Source: Mycobacteroides sp. CBMA 271
GTDB lineage: Bacteria; Actinomycetota; Actinomycetes; Mycobacteriales; Mycobacteriaceae
Assembly: GCF_009729205.1 (NCBI RefSeq)
Contig: NZ_VTHB01000007.1
Coordinates: forward strand, 62,001-126,000
DNA length: 64,000 bases
Direction of reading: 5' to 3'
The notes under the pieces are model-generated. The model saw only the letters and a program-made list of their open reading frames with translations, was not told the origin of the DNA and ran no database searches. Shown here piece after piece: positions 30,178 to 38,762 of this stretch. The position numbers and the translations under genes were made by a program. How positions within the stretch are numbered: the first letter of the stretch is position 1; every line of letters begins with the position of its first letter.

Positions 30178-31469
30178 ACCTTCCCGTTCCGTGCGGTGAC
30201 GCGACCGCGCAGCAGTGTGGCGGTCACGGTGGCCGGCAATGTCATCGATTCGAAGGGCGTGTTGGCCGACTTGCTGGCCAGGCCGTCGCCGCTGACGGTC
30301 CAGGTGGCCTCGGGGTCGACGATGGTCAGGTTCGCGGGCTCGCCGACCTCCAGCGGTCGCCCCTGATCAGGGAGCCCAACGATCTGCGCCGGCCGCTCGC
30401 TCATCACTCGCGCGATATCGCGCCAGGTGAGCAGCCCCGGTTTCACCATGGTCTCCACCACCACCGACAGTGCGGTCTGCAGCCCGAGCATGCCAGGGCG
30501 GGCCGCCGCGAATTCGCAGCACTTCTCATGGTCGGCGTGTGGGGCGTGATCGGTTGCCACACAGTCGATCACTCCGTCGGCAAGCGCCTGGCGCAGCGCC
30601 GCCGCGTCGGAGGACTCACGCAACGGCGGGTTCACCCGGAAAACCCCGTCATAGGACTCAAGCAAGCCGTCGTCGAGCAGCAGGTGGTGCGGCGTCACCT
30701 CGGCGGTGATGGCGATTCCCTGCGCCTTGGCCCACTTGAGCAATTCGACGGTGCCCGCGGTGGAGGCGTGGCAGATGTGTACCGGAGCTCCGGTGTCGCG
30801 GGACAAGATCGCGTCCCGCGCAACGATGGATTCCTCGGCGGCACGAGGCCATCCGGTCAAGCCCAGCCGGGCCGCGTGGGGGCCCTCATGAGCCACCGCG
30901 CCAACCGTGAGCCGCGGTTCCTCGGCATGCTGGGCGATGAGCACACCCAACCCCTTGGCATATTCCAGCGCGCGCCGCATCACTAGGGGGTCGTGTACGC
31001 ATTTGCCGTCGTCGGAGAACATCCGCACCCGGCCGGCGCCGCGTGCCATCATCGCCATCTCGGTGAGCTGCTTGCCCTCCAGCCCCACCGTGACGGCGCC
31101 CACCGGATGCACGTCGACCAGCCCCACTTGCTGTCCGCGCTGCCACACGTGGTCGGTCACCACCGGGCTGTCGGCCACCGGGTTGGTGTTGGCCATCGCG
31201 AAGACGGCCGTGTATCCGCCCAAAGCTGCTGCCGCCGAGCCGGAGTCGATGGTCTCGGTGTCCTCACGGCCGGGCTCGCGCAGGTGCGTGTGCAGATCGA
31301 CGAATCCCGGCAGCAGTATCTGGCCGGGCGCCTCAATGGCGGTGTCGACCTCAGTTTCAATGCCCGGCCCAATACCGGCCTCGATGCGGGTGATCTGCCC
31401 GTCCTCGACCAGGACGTCAACCTGGTCGCCCTCGCCGTACAGGCGCACCCCCTTGATCAAGATGCTCAT
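30168..31469 (-). CDS. pyrC: Dihydroorotase
   Basis: Closes carbamoyl-aspartate to dihydroorotate. 433 residues, class I. Metal ligands: DLHTHLREPGRED, HAEEPRL, HICHASTAG, and the catalytic Asp in CVATDHAPHADHEK. ATG 31469 overlaps the pyrB stop. Its stop overlaps the following mini-cistron. Confidence 0.96.
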   Translation of the reverse strand: MSILIKGVRLYGEGDQVDVLVEDGQITRIEAGIGPGIETEVDTAIEAPGQILLPGFVDLHTHLREPGREDTETIDSGSAAAALGGYTAVFAMANTNPVADSPVVTDHVWQRGQQVGLVDVHPVGAVTVGLEGKQLTEMAMMARGAGRVRMFSDDGKCVHDPLVMRRALEYAKGLGVLIAQHAEEPRLTVGAVAHEGPHAARLGLTGWPRAAEESIVARDAILSRDTGAPVHICHASTAGTVELLKWAKAQGIAITAEVTPHHLLLDDGLLESYDGVFRVNPPLRESSDAAALRQALADGVIDCVATDHAPHADHEKCCEFAAARPGMLGLQTALSVVVETMVKPGLLTWRDIARVMSERPAQIVGLPDQGRPLEVGEPANLTIVDPEATWTVSGDGLASKSANTPFESMTLPATVTATLLRGRVTARNGKVSE

Positions 31470-32419
31470 ACCGTGACCGCCTCTGAGCCATCGGAGGAAC
31501 CGACCAGCAGGTGGAACAGCACGGCCATACGGATATGTACTCCATTCGATACCTGTTGCAGAACAGCGGATTGTGAGGAATCTGCGACCGAGGATGCGAT
31601 TTCCATACCGCGCAGCATGGGACCGGGATGCAGCACCACCGCATGCTCGGCAAGCAGCCGCTGCCGTGCCGCGGACATGCCGTACAGCACCGAATACTCA
31701 CGTGCCGACGGGAAGAACCCGCCGGTCATGCGTTCGGCCTGCACCCGCAGCATCAAGACCGCATCGGCACCCGGCAGCTCGGCATCCAAATCGTGGGTAA
31801 CCGTCACCGGCCAAGTCTCGACACCGACGGGCAGCAGCGTCGGGGGTGCTACCAGCACCACCTCGGCGCCGAAGGTACTGAGCAGCAAGGCATTCGATCG
31901 CGCAACCCGGCTGTGCAGGATATCGCCCACGATGACGACGCGGCGCCCCTCAAGCCCGCCGAGCCGCTGACGAATCGTCAACGCGTCGAGCAGGGCCTGG
32001 GTGGGGTGCTCGTGAGTACCGTCACCGGCGTTGATGACGGCCGGCCCCCCGTCACCCTCGGCCGTCCACTGGGCCAACTGTGCGGCGACCCCCGAGGCCG
32101 GGTGACGGATGATCAACGCATCGGCCCCGATAGCGCGCAAGGTGAGAGCGGTGTCTCGCAACGACTCTCCCTTAGAGACCGAGGAGCCAGAGGCGCTGAC
32201 GTTGATGACGTCAGCACTCATCCATTTGCCCGCGACCTCGAAGGAAACCCTTGTCCGCGTGGAGTTTTCGTAAAACATCGTGATGATCGTGCGTCCGCGC
32301 AGCGTGGGTAACTTCTTGACTTCGCGCCCCGCTAGCGCCTGCAGGAACCGGTCGGCGTCGTCGAGGATGGCGGTGGCCTCGTCGCGGGTGAGGTCGGCGA
32401 CGGAAAGGAGGTGCCTCAC
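31466..32419 (-). CDS. pyrB: Aspartate carbamoyltransferase catalytic chain
   Basis: Condenses carbamoyl phosphate with aspartate. 317 residues. Carbamoyl-phosphate signature FYENSTRTRVSFE, SVSKGESLRDT, and HPTQALLDALTI are all present, with LHPGPMLRGMEI near the C-terminus. GTG 32419 overlaps the pyrR stop (GTGA). No regulatory pyrI gene is nearby, as usual in actinobacteria. Confidence 0.97.
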   Translation of the reverse strand: MRHLLSVADLTRDEATAILDDADRFLQALAGREVKKLPTLRGRTIITMFYENSTRTRVSFEVAGKWMSADVINVSASGSSVSKGESLRDTALTLRAIGADALIIRHPASGVAAQLAQWTAEGDGGPAVINAGDGTHEHPTQALLDALTIRQRLGGLEGRRVVIVGDILHSRVARSNALLLSTFGAEVVLVAPPTLLPVGVETWPVTVTHDLDAELPGADAVLMLRVQAERMTGGFFPSAREYSVLYGMSAARQRLLAEHAVVLHPGPMLRGMEIASSVADSSQSAVLQQVSNGVHIRMAVLFHLLVGSSDGSEAVTV

Positions 32420-32991
32420 GCCTCTACCCCCTTGATGACCACCGCGTCGCACCCGTCGTGCTCGGCCAGCAGAACCTTGACGTCTTCGGAACGCGCGGTC
32501 GGCACGTTCTTGCCGACGTAGTCGGCGCGCAGCGGCAGCTCCCGGTGCCCGCGGTCAACGAGGACCGCGAGCTGCACCGCCCGCGGTCGGCCAAGGTCGC
32601 GCAGGGCGTCCAGCGCCGAGCGCACGGTGCGCCCGGAGAACAACACGTCGTCAACGAGGATCACCAGGGCTCCGTCGATCCCGCCCTCGGGAATGGAGGT
32701 GCGTTCGAGCGGGCGGTGCGGTTTGTTGCGCAGGTCGTCACGGTAAAGAGTGATGTCCAGGAATCCGGCAGGCACCTCGACACCGGAGAATTCGGTGATG
32801 TGCGCGGCCAGCCGTTTGGCGAGGGTCGCACCGCGGGTGGGAATACCGACCAACACGACGCGTGGAGGCGCATCGGACTCACCAGGAGAGTCCGAAAGCG
32901 CGGTCTTCTCGATGATTTGATGCGCGATACGCGCGACGGTCCTGCCGACATCTGCGGCGGACAACAGTTCGCGTCCTTCTGATGCGCTCAC
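32416..32991 (-). CDS. pyrR: Bifunctional pyr operon regulator / uracil phosphoribosyltransferase
   Basis: UMP-sensing RNA-binding protein with a phosphoribosyltransferase fold. The PRPP loop reads VILVDDVLFSGRTVRSALDAL. GTG 32991 is chosen: the AAGGAGG ribosome site at 33004-33010 is 12 bases upstream, and an in-frame GTG at 33021 would place that site inside the gene. A PyrR-binding RNA element lies directly upstream of the ribosome site. First gene of the operon, so autoregulation is expected. Confidence 0.95.
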   Translation of the reverse strand: MSASEGRELLSAADVGRTVARIAHQIIEKTALSDSPGESDAPPRVVLVGIPTRGATLAKRLAAHITEFSGVEVPAGFLDITLYRDDLRNKPHRPLERTSIPEGGIDGALVILVDDVLFSGRTVRSALDALRDLGRPRAVQLAVLVDRGHRELPLRADYVGKNVPTARSEDVKVLLAEHDGCDAVVIKGVEA

Positions 32992-33010
32992 GCTTACGCG
33001 AGACCTCCTT

Positions 33011-33030
33011 CTCCGCCTCACTGGACGGAT
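33011..33030 (-). promoter_or_regulatory. PyrR-binding RNA element in the pyrR leader
   Basis: On the transcript the segment reads CCGTCCAGTGAGGCGG, with flanking CCG and CGG able to pair. The core UCCAGUGAGGC fits the Bacillus PyrR loop consensus UCCNGNGAGGY. It sits immediately before the AAGGAGG ribosome site (33004-33010). PyrR-UMP binding here would block translation start, as reported for M. smegmatis; no terminator-antiterminator pair was seen. Confidence 0.7.
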
Positions 33031-33105
33031 CGTTAAAGGATGTCACTTACCGCGGGAGAGCTTAGCATCCGGGCAGCTGCCAGCTTTGACTGACAGGATG
33101 GAGAG

Positions 33106-34338
33106 ATGCCCGAGTCCGACGACATGTTCGACCCCAGTTTTGACTCAGCCCTCGACCCGATCCGTGCCGCGATCGACGACCGCATTCTCGCCGGAGCGGT
33201 GACGCTGGTGTGGCAACGCGGGCAGCTCAGGCACCTCGCCGCCACGGGACATCGCGATGTCGACGCGGGCCTACGGATGGCCGAGAACACCATCTTTCGC
33301 ATCGCATCCATGACGAAACCGGTGATCAGCGCGGCGGCCATGAGCCTCGTCGACGACGGCACGATCCGCTTGAACGACCCGATCACCGCCTGGCTGCCGG
33401 AGTTCGCCCAGATGCAGGTGCTCAGAGACCCTGACGGCTCACTGGATGACACGTTCCGGGCGCCGCGCGCCATTACGGTCGAGGACCTGTTGACCCACCG
33501 CAGCGGGCTGACCTACGACTTCATCTCGACCGGACCCATAGCGAAGGCCTACCGACCGCTGCATACCGCGGCATTCAGTGATCCCGACGCGTGGATCGCG
33601 GCCATCGCCGCGCTGCCGCTGGTGTATCCGCCCGGAGAACGCTTCCACTACGGCCATTCCACCGATGTGCTCGGCCTACTCATCGCCCGCGCGGCCGGGC
33701 TGCCGCTGAACACGCTGCTGCGTCAACGAATCCTGGATCCGTTGGGCATGTCCGACACCGACTTCTTCGTTCCCGAGCACAAGGCGACCCGACTGGCACG
33801 CCTTTACGGTCTCGGAGATGATGACCAAATCGTGGTGGCCGACAGCGGCTATCTCACCTCGATGCCCACCTCCGCGCCCGCGCTGTGCCGCGGTGGCGGC
33901 TCTCTGGCCAGCACCGCGCGCGATTACCTGACCTTTGCGCGCGCACTCCTGGGCGGTGGCGAGGCCGACGGAGTGCGGATCCTCTCCCCCGAATCCACCG
34001 CCGCGTTGCGTACCAACCGGCTGACGCCGGCCCAGCGGCAGTTGCCATCCTTCGGCCTGCCGTACTGGACCGGGCGCGGATTCGGCCTCGGCTTGTCGGT
34101 CGTGATGGATCCAAACGACGCCGCACTCTTCGGACCGGGCGGCGCCGGCACCTTCGGCTGGCCGGGAGCGTTCGGCACGTGGTGGCACGCCGACCCAAAG
34201 GCCGAAGCGATCCTGATGTTCCTGCCGCAGTGGCGCATGCCCGAGCTGGACCCGAAGGCGGCGCTGGGACGCATGGCGACCGTCCGGCTGCAGCTGCTGC
34301 ACGTGCAGTTCGCGCAGGCGGTGTACGCGGCATTGTGA
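33106..34338 (+). CDS. Beta-lactamase-fold serine hydrolase (class C / EstB type)
   Basis: 410 residues with no clear signal peptide, so probably cytosolic. Catalytic SxxK is FRIASMTKPVISAA, the Tyr motif is FHYGHSTDVLG (YGHS rather than YxN) and the third element is near GTFGWPGAFGTWW. RSGLTYDF and LCRGGGSLASTARDYLTFA are typical of the Beta-lactamase (PF00144) esterases. Likely an esterase or peptidase, not a drug-inactivating enzyme. ATG 33106 has GGATGGAGAG upstream. Confidence 0.88.
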   Translation: MPESDDMFDPSFDSALDPIRAAIDDRILAGAVTLVWQRGQLRHLAATGHRDVDAGLRMAENTIFRIASMTKPVISAAAMSLVDDGTIRLNDPITAWLPEFAQMQVLRDPDGSLDDTFRAPRAITVEDLLTHRSGLTYDFISTGPIAKAYRPLHTAAFSDPDAWIAAIAALPLVYPPGERFHYGHSTDVLGLLIARAAGLPLNTLLRQRILDPLGMSDTDFFVPEHKATRLARLYGLGDDDQIVVADSGYLTSMPTSAPALCRGGGSLASTARDYLTFARALLGGGEADGVRILSPESTAALRTNRLTPAQRQLPSFGLPYWTGRGFGLGLSVVMDPNDAALFGPGGAGTFGWPGAFGTWWHADPKAEAILMFLPQWRMPELDPKAALGRMATVRLQLLHVQFAQAVYAAL

Positions 34339-34344
34339 GCCGCG

Positions 34345-34402
34345 GCGAGAAGGCACTCAGGTACAGAATTTGAGCCGAATCCGTACCTGAGTGCCTTCTC
34401 GC
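34345..34402. terminator. Long inverted repeat downstream of the beta-lactamase-fold gene
   Basis: Perfect 20-base arms at 34345-34364 and 34383-34402 around an 18-base spacer. It begins seven bases after the hydrolase stop and lies between convergent coding regions. There is no T-run directly after the stem, so it may be an RNA stabiliser or a repeat element rather than a classical terminator. Confidence 0.6.
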
Positions 34403-34423
34403 GACGCAGGTCAGTCGCGGTGC

Positions 34424-34492
34424 GCCTGCAATCTGCTCGGGCGCCTCACCGCGATAAGAGGATTCGAACATATCCTGCAGGTTCTCGGCCAT
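34424..34492 (-). pseudogene. Remnant of a class I SAM methyltransferase N-terminus
   Basis: From ATG 34492 the frame reads MAENLQDMFESSYRGEAPEQ and then becomes unrelated sequence. The pattern LQDMFESSYRGE is how a mycobacterial methyltransferase family (Rv1403c/Rv1405c type) begins; the expected SAM-binding glycine loop never follows. The fragment starts 12 bases after the stop of the upstream gene and runs toward the long hairpin, so a deletion probably removed the rest. The assignment rests on remembered family N-termini. Confidence 0.45.
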
Positions 34493-34504
34493 ACCCCCAG
34501 GATG

Positions 34505-35047
34505 TCAGCGGGCCTCCCTGGATAACGCCTGAGCGAATTCGATCACCTGATTCATCTGCGCCACACCATGACTCGATTCCTTGGCGAACCGAAGATAGTC
34601 AATAGTGTGCCGATATTCCTCCAACGAGGTCTTCACGGTGCGATACGTCGCCGAGAGCCCGACCGTCAGATCAACCGCGGCCAGTGTCGTGGCACCGTCG
34701 GCATCTAAGTCGTACTCGGTGACCAAGGACTGGTCACTGATCTCCGACAGGGCGATGGTGCGCAACGTTGCCACCAATCGCGGGTGCGAATCATTCCCCC
34801 CATAGCCCGGGCAGTGACCGTCCTTACCGTGCCAGAGAATCAGTCGATCGCCCTCGATTAAAACGATTTCATACCAGTACATATCGCGACCCGCATGAAT
34901 ACTGCCGATACCCCGACTCATCACAAATGCGCTGACCCGTTCGAAGTCGACAACCTGTCCCAGTTGCGTCAGAGCCACCGCGGAATGCGATGTGAATGCC
35001 TCGATCGCGCTGTCCAAACGTGTGAGCGACGCCCAATCGTCATGCAT
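34505..35047 (-). CDS. Conserved protein, paralogue of the C-terminal domain of its upstream neighbour
   Basis: 180 residues, no signal or membrane segment, not recognised by function. Central strand pattern YEIVLIEGDRLILWHGKDG and then SLVTEYDLDADG, with a C-terminal helix ending MNQVIEFAQALSREAR. These match VALIEGRRLILWQGED, SAVTEYKLRT and MERLLQFGRAVAQ in the upstream protein, so the two share a domain. ATG 35047 overlaps the upstream stop by eight bases. Confidence 0.7.
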   Translation of the reverse strand: MHDDWASLTRLDSAIEAFTSHSAVALTQLGQVVDFERVSAFVMSRGIGSIHAGRDMYWYEIVLIEGDRLILWHGKDGHCPGYGGNDSHPRLVATLRTIALSEISDQSLVTEYDLDADGATTLAAVDLTVGLSATYRTVKTSLEEYRHTIDYLRFAKESSHGVAQMNQVIEFAQALSREAR

Positions 35048-35966
35048 GTTGTGCCACCGCCCGACCAAACTGCAACAGCCGTTCCATCTGTGCCAGTCCG
35101 CCATCGACTATCGACTTGCCGAAGTAGAACTCGGCGACCTCGTATTTCGTCTCAGAGATCGAGACGGCACGCGATTTTGCCGACGTCGCGGTGAAGAGCC
35201 AAAAATCGACAGACAACAGCGAACGCACGCCGCCCACACGCTGATATGTGGTCCGCAGTTTGTATTCCGTGACAGCCGACAATGGGATGACGTGAATCGT
35301 CGAAGTGAACTCCACAGAATCGAATCGTCCGGTTTCGTCTTCTCCCTGCCACAGGATGAGCCGGCGCCCCTCGATCAGGGCCACCTGCTGCCAGAGCCGC
35401 TCTGGATTTTCACCGGGTTCACGATCAAGGGTGAAGACGCGAACATCCGCCAGATTGACCACAGCCCTCAATTCGTCGAGAGCCGCATCGGGATCACGCA
35501 AGGCAATCGCCGCCGCTTCGGCCAGCCCGGGGTACGGGGCCCAATCTTGATAGTTCTGCGTCCCGACGCCTCGCAGAGAAGACTCCACCCCGGAGGCGAT
35601 AGCCCGCCACTCGGTCGCGTCACCGTCCTCCCACAGGGCGGCCAGCTCGCTGTCCGCCGCGGTCACCCGCATGATCGCCGCAGATGCCAGTCGCGCGAGT
35701 GCTGGCGCCTGTGTTTGCTTAATGGCGATATCCGCTACCACGTCCGACCACTCCCGCACCCTGTGATCCACGGCATCCGAACAGGTGAGGGCAATTATCG
35801 CAGCCGCCGCAATCGCGCACGAACCTTCCGGAGCTTCCACATACGCGCCAGTCGCCATTCGTAAGCATCGGGCCAGTTCCAACTCAATATCGTCGCTCTC
35901 CCTGAGATCTCCCAAGAAGTCGGCCGCGTCATCGTTATCGAATGGGCCCGCACCCCATGCTCCCAT
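35040..35966 (-). CDS. DUF4259-domain protein with a second C-terminal domain
   Basis: 308 residues. It opens with the DUF4259 signature GAWGAGPFDNDDAADFLGDL and continues as an Ala-rich helical domain to about residue 190. The remaining C-terminal domain (about 195-308) is shared with the next gene. No function is known for DUF4259. ATG 35966 is chosen because the signature starts there. The two genes form one operon, possibly followed once by a methyltransferase. Confidence 0.75.
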   Translation of the reverse strand: MGAWGAGPFDNDDAADFLGDLRESDDIELELARCLRMATGAYVEAPEGSCAIAAAAIIALTCSDAVDHRVREWSDVVADIAIKQTQAPALARLASAAIMRVTAADSELAALWEDGDATEWRAIASGVESSLRGVGTQNYQDWAPYPGLAEAAAIALRDPDAALDELRAVVNLADVRVFTLDREPGENPERLWQQVALIEGRRLILWQGEDETGRFDSVEFTSTIHVIPLSAVTEYKLRTTYQRVGGVRSLLSVDFWLFTATSAKSRAVSISETKYEVAEFYFGKSIVDGGLAQMERLLQFGRAVAQHA

Positions 35967-36107
35967 GCAGCTAATCCTGACAGATCGCTGCCAATACCGC
36001 ATCTGGGGCTGCATCCACGATACTGAGCCTCTTGTCGTTCATGTTGCTCTGCCACGATTCATGGACGTTCACTAGGCTCGACACGTCCCCCAGAGAATCG
36101 AGACAAG

Positions 36108-36536
36108 ATGACCGAATCATCGGGCACGGAGCAGTCCTTCAACGAGAGCAATATCGCCGAGTTCCGCGCCAATAGCGGCAAAGTGGGCGGCCAGTTCGAA
36201 GGGTTTCCGCTGATGCTGCTGACGAGCACCGGAGCCAAGTCGGGCGCAGAGCGCGTGAATCCTTTGGCGTACTTCGATATCGACGGCAGGGCCTACATCG
36301 TCGGATCCGCAGCAGGACGACCGCAGAACCCGGCGTGGGTCGCAAACGTGCGGGCCAACCCCAGTGTCGAGGTGGAAATCGGTGCCAACCCGAAAGCGAG
36401 CGCCGTTGCCGTCGAACTCCCCCGCGCCGAACGAGACCGCGTCTTCGAGATCGTCAAGCAGCGGGCCCCCGGCTTCGCCGAGTACGAGACCTTGACCGAC
36501 AGGGTCATCCCAATCTTCGAGATCCGGATCGGTTGA
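36108..36536 (+). CDS. Ddn-like deazaflavin (F420)-dependent nitroreductase family protein
   Basis: 142-residue split-barrel protein. Family pattern: FEGFPLMLLTSTGAKSGAERVNPLAYF, YIVGSAAGRPQNPAWVANVRANPSVEVEIG, and ERDRVFEIVKQRAPGFAEYE. Homologues bind reduced F420 and reduce quinones or nitro compounds; one (Ddn) activates pretomanid. The substrate is not predictable. Its stop is one base from the convergent nusB end. Confidence 0.9.
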   Translation: MTESSGTEQSFNESNIAEFRANSGKVGGQFEGFPLMLLTSTGAKSGAERVNPLAYFDIDGRAYIVGSAAGRPQNPAWVANVRANPSVEVEIGANPKASAVAVELPRAERDRVFEIVKQRAPGFAEYETLTDRVIPIFEIRIG

Positions 36537-36537
36537 A

Positions 36538-37011
36538 CTACTCCGTGGAGCTGGGCGCCGAGGTACCGCGGATGTGCGGAGTCACCAGCATGAGCTGACC
36601 CAATACTCCGTTCACGAATGCCGGCGAGTCATCAGTCGAGAGCTGTTTGGCCAGTTCGACGGCCTCGTCGACGGCCACCACCTCGGGTACATCCTCGGCA
36701 TGCAGTAGCTCCCACACCGCGACCCGCATGATGGCGCGGTCCACAGCGGGCAGCCTGGCCAGCGTCCATCCCTGTAGGTGCGACGAGATCAGCTCGTCGA
36801 TATGGGCGGCATGCTCGGTCACGCCGTGCGCGACCGTCACCGTGTACGGATTCAACGGTTCCACGTCTGGCTTCGACTGGGCCAGCGCGCGCCGTTCGTC
36901 GGCGACGACCGCGGCGGTCATATCCCGCGCCTCGGCTTCGAACAGCAGGTCCACGGCCCGCTTGCGGGCCTTGCGGCGCCCCCCCTTGGACGCTCGAGCC
37001 GAATCAGCCAT
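36538..37011 (-). CDS. nusB: Transcription antitermination factor NusB
   Basis: 157 residues, all-helical. RRKARKRAVDLLFEAEARDM at the N-terminus binds boxA RNA in the family; WTLARLPAVDRAIMRVAVWELLH and DSPAFVNGVLGQL are diagnostic. Overlaps the efp stop by eight bases, as in M. tuberculosis. Confidence 0.95.
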   Translation of the reverse strand: MADSARASKGGRRKARKRAVDLLFEAEARDMTAAVVADERRALAQSKPDVEPLNPYTVTVAHGVTEHAAHIDELISSHLQGWTLARLPAVDRAIMRVAVWELLHAEDVPEVVAVDEAVELAKQLSTDDSPAFVNGVLGQLMLVTPHIRGTSAPSSTE

Positions 37012-37567
37012 TCACACGGCCGAGGTAGCTGCCGTCACGCGAATCGACCTTGAGGCGATCGCCGGTGTTGATGAACAGCGGAACCTGGATCTCGGCGCCG
37101 GTCTCCATCGTGGCCGGCTTGGTGCCGGCGCTTGAGCGGTCACCCTGCAGCCCGGGATCGGTGTGGGTGACCTCAAGCTCAACGGTCACCGGGAGTTCGA
37201 TGTACAGCGCGGCGCCCTCGTTGAACGCGACCTGGACGATCATGCCCTCCAGCAGGTAGTCGGACGCGCCCCCCACCAGCTCCGGAGACAGGTGGTGCTG
37301 TTCGAAGTCTTGACTGTCCATGAAGACGAACGAGTCGCCATCGCGGTACAGGTAGGTGTTGTCGCGACGATCGACGGTCGCGGTTTCCACCTTCACCCCA
37401 GCGTTGAAGGTCTTGTCGATGACCTTGCCCGACAGCACATTCTTGATCTTGGTGCGCACGAACGCCGGTCCCTTACCGGGCTTCACGTGCTGAAACTCCG
37501 TGATCTGCCACAGCTGACCATCGATGTTGAGCACCAGGCCGTTCTTGAAGTCGGCGGTTGAAGCCAC
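37004..37567 (-). CDS. efp: Translation elongation factor P
   Basis: 187 residues, three-domain tRNA mimic that relieves ribosome stalling at polyproline. N-terminal loop HVKPGKGPAFVRTKIKN contains the Lys position modified in other bacteria (here KPGKG). The signature near the C-terminus includes GDRLKVDSRDGSYLGRV. GTG 37567. It lies between pepQ and nusB. Confidence 0.97.
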   Translation of the reverse strand: MASTADFKNGLVLNIDGQLWQITEFQHVKPGKGPAFVRTKIKNVLSGKVIDKTFNAGVKVETATVDRRDNTYLYRDGDSFVFMDSQDFEQHHLSPELVGGASDYLLEGMIVQVAFNEGAALYIELPVTVELEVTHTDPGLQGDRSSAGTKPATMETGAEIQVPLFINTGDRLKVDSRDGSYLGRVNG

Positions 37568-37593
37568 AGTCGTCTGTCTCCTTGTGTAACTAC

Positions 37594-38730
37594 TCAGTTA
37601 ATGACGGTGAGTTCCTTGGGGAACCGGGTCAACAGCTCCGGCCTGTCGGGCCGCACCACGAGCGTGTCCTCTATCCGGACTCCGCCCCGGTCAGGCAGGT
37701 AGACCCCTGGCTCGACTGTCACCGCCGAGCCAGCAAGCAGTGTACCGGTGGCCGTCGCGCCGATGCCCGGTGCTTCGTGGATCTGCAATCCAACCCCGTG
37801 CCCGAGGCCGTGGCCGAAGTTCTCGCCGTATCCGGCAGCGGCAATGACATCACGGGCCGCCGCGTCCACGCCCTGCAGCGACGCCCCGGGTGTCAGCGCC
37901 TTCCGGCCTGCCGCCTGCGCGGCCAGCACCAGGTCGTAGATCTCCTGCTGCCATGCGGCGACCGAGCCCAGCACCAGCGTCCGCGTCATGTCCGAGTGGT
38001 ACCCGCCGACCAGCGCGCCGAAGTCGATCTTGACGAAGTCGCCGTCGGTCAACACGGCGTCGGTGGGCCGGTGGTGCGGAATCGCCGACGACGCGCCGGC
38101 GGCGACGATCGTTTCGAAGGAGGGGCCGTCGGCCCCGTGCTCGCACATGAGGTTCTCCAGGTCGCGCGCCACCTCGCGCTCGGTGCGCCCGGGCCGGATT
38201 CCGCCGGTATCGATCAACGCAGACAATGCGGTATCTGCTGCCGCACAAGCCTTTTCGAGCAGAAATAACTCGCTGTCGTCCTTGACCTCGCGCAACTTCT
38301 CCACGCGGTTCGGTGCCCGCACGAGCTCAACATCACCGGCCGCCTGGGCCAGCTTGTCGTAACCGTCGACGGTTACCACATGACTTTCGAACCCCGCCCG
38401 CCCCGCGCCAGCCCCCGCGAACAAGGCCGCGCCGTACTTGCGGTCGATCAGTGCCCGCAGATCGGGCACCTGCTCGGCGGCCTGGGTGCGGTACCGGCCG
38501 TCGGTACACAGCACGGTGGCGTCCTCGCCCGCGCGATCATCATCGGCGGCCACCCACAGCGCGGCGGCCGACCCGGTGAAACCCGTCAAGTAGCGAATAT
38601 TGATCAGATCGGTGACCAAAAGCGCATCTATCCCGTCCACGCGCAGCCCCTCGCGGAGGCGTTCCCTGCGGTCGATGTGGACGTGGGCCGCACCCGAGGT
38701 TCTCCGCGCAAGCTGCTCATCACTCTTCAC
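37594..38730 (-). CDS. pepQ: Xaa-Pro aminopeptidase/dipeptidase (M24B)
   Basis: 378 residues. Creatinase-like N-terminal domain (ALLVTDLINIRYLTGFTGSAAAL), then the pita-bread peptidase domain with metal ligands in FVKIDFGALVGGYHSDMTRT, FGHGLGHGVGLQIHE, VTVEPGVYLP and GVRIEDTLVV. GTG 38730 lies 32 bases from the divergent membrane-protein gene; the ribosome site is weak, and a later start is possible. A copy of the junction repeat covers codons 4-9. Confidence 0.9.
   Translation of the reverse strand: MKSDEQLARRTSGAAHVHIDRRERLREGLRVDGIDALLVTDLINIRYLTGFTGSAAALWVAADDDRAGEDATVLCTDGRYRTQAAEQVPDLRALIDRKYGAALFAGAGAGRAGFESHVVTVDGYDKLAQAAGDVELVRAPNRVEKLREVKDDSELFLLEKACAAADTALSALIDTGGIRPGRTEREVARDLENLMCEHGADGPSFETIVAAGASSAIPHHRPTDAVLTDGDFVKIDFGALVGGYHSDMTRTLVLGSVAAWQQEIYDLVLAAQAAGRKALTPGASLQGVDAAARDVIAAAGYGENFGHGLGHGVGLQIHEAPGIGATATGTLLAGSAVTVEPGVYLPDRGGVRIEDTLVVRPDRPELLTRFPKELTVIN
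38705..38721. repeat. Junction repeat core, at the pepQ start
   Basis: 17 bases with one mismatch to the second pyr-operon copy. Here it is part of pepQ codons 4-9; the other frame reads MSSLRGE. Confidence 0.5.
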
Positions 38731-38762
38731 AGGTATCGACGCTACCGCGATACGCTGGGTCC

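Noticed and set aside
33011..33030. PyrR attenuator/terminator system as in Bacillus
   Set aside because: No terminator with a T-run follows; the site sits on the ribosome site, which points to translational control.
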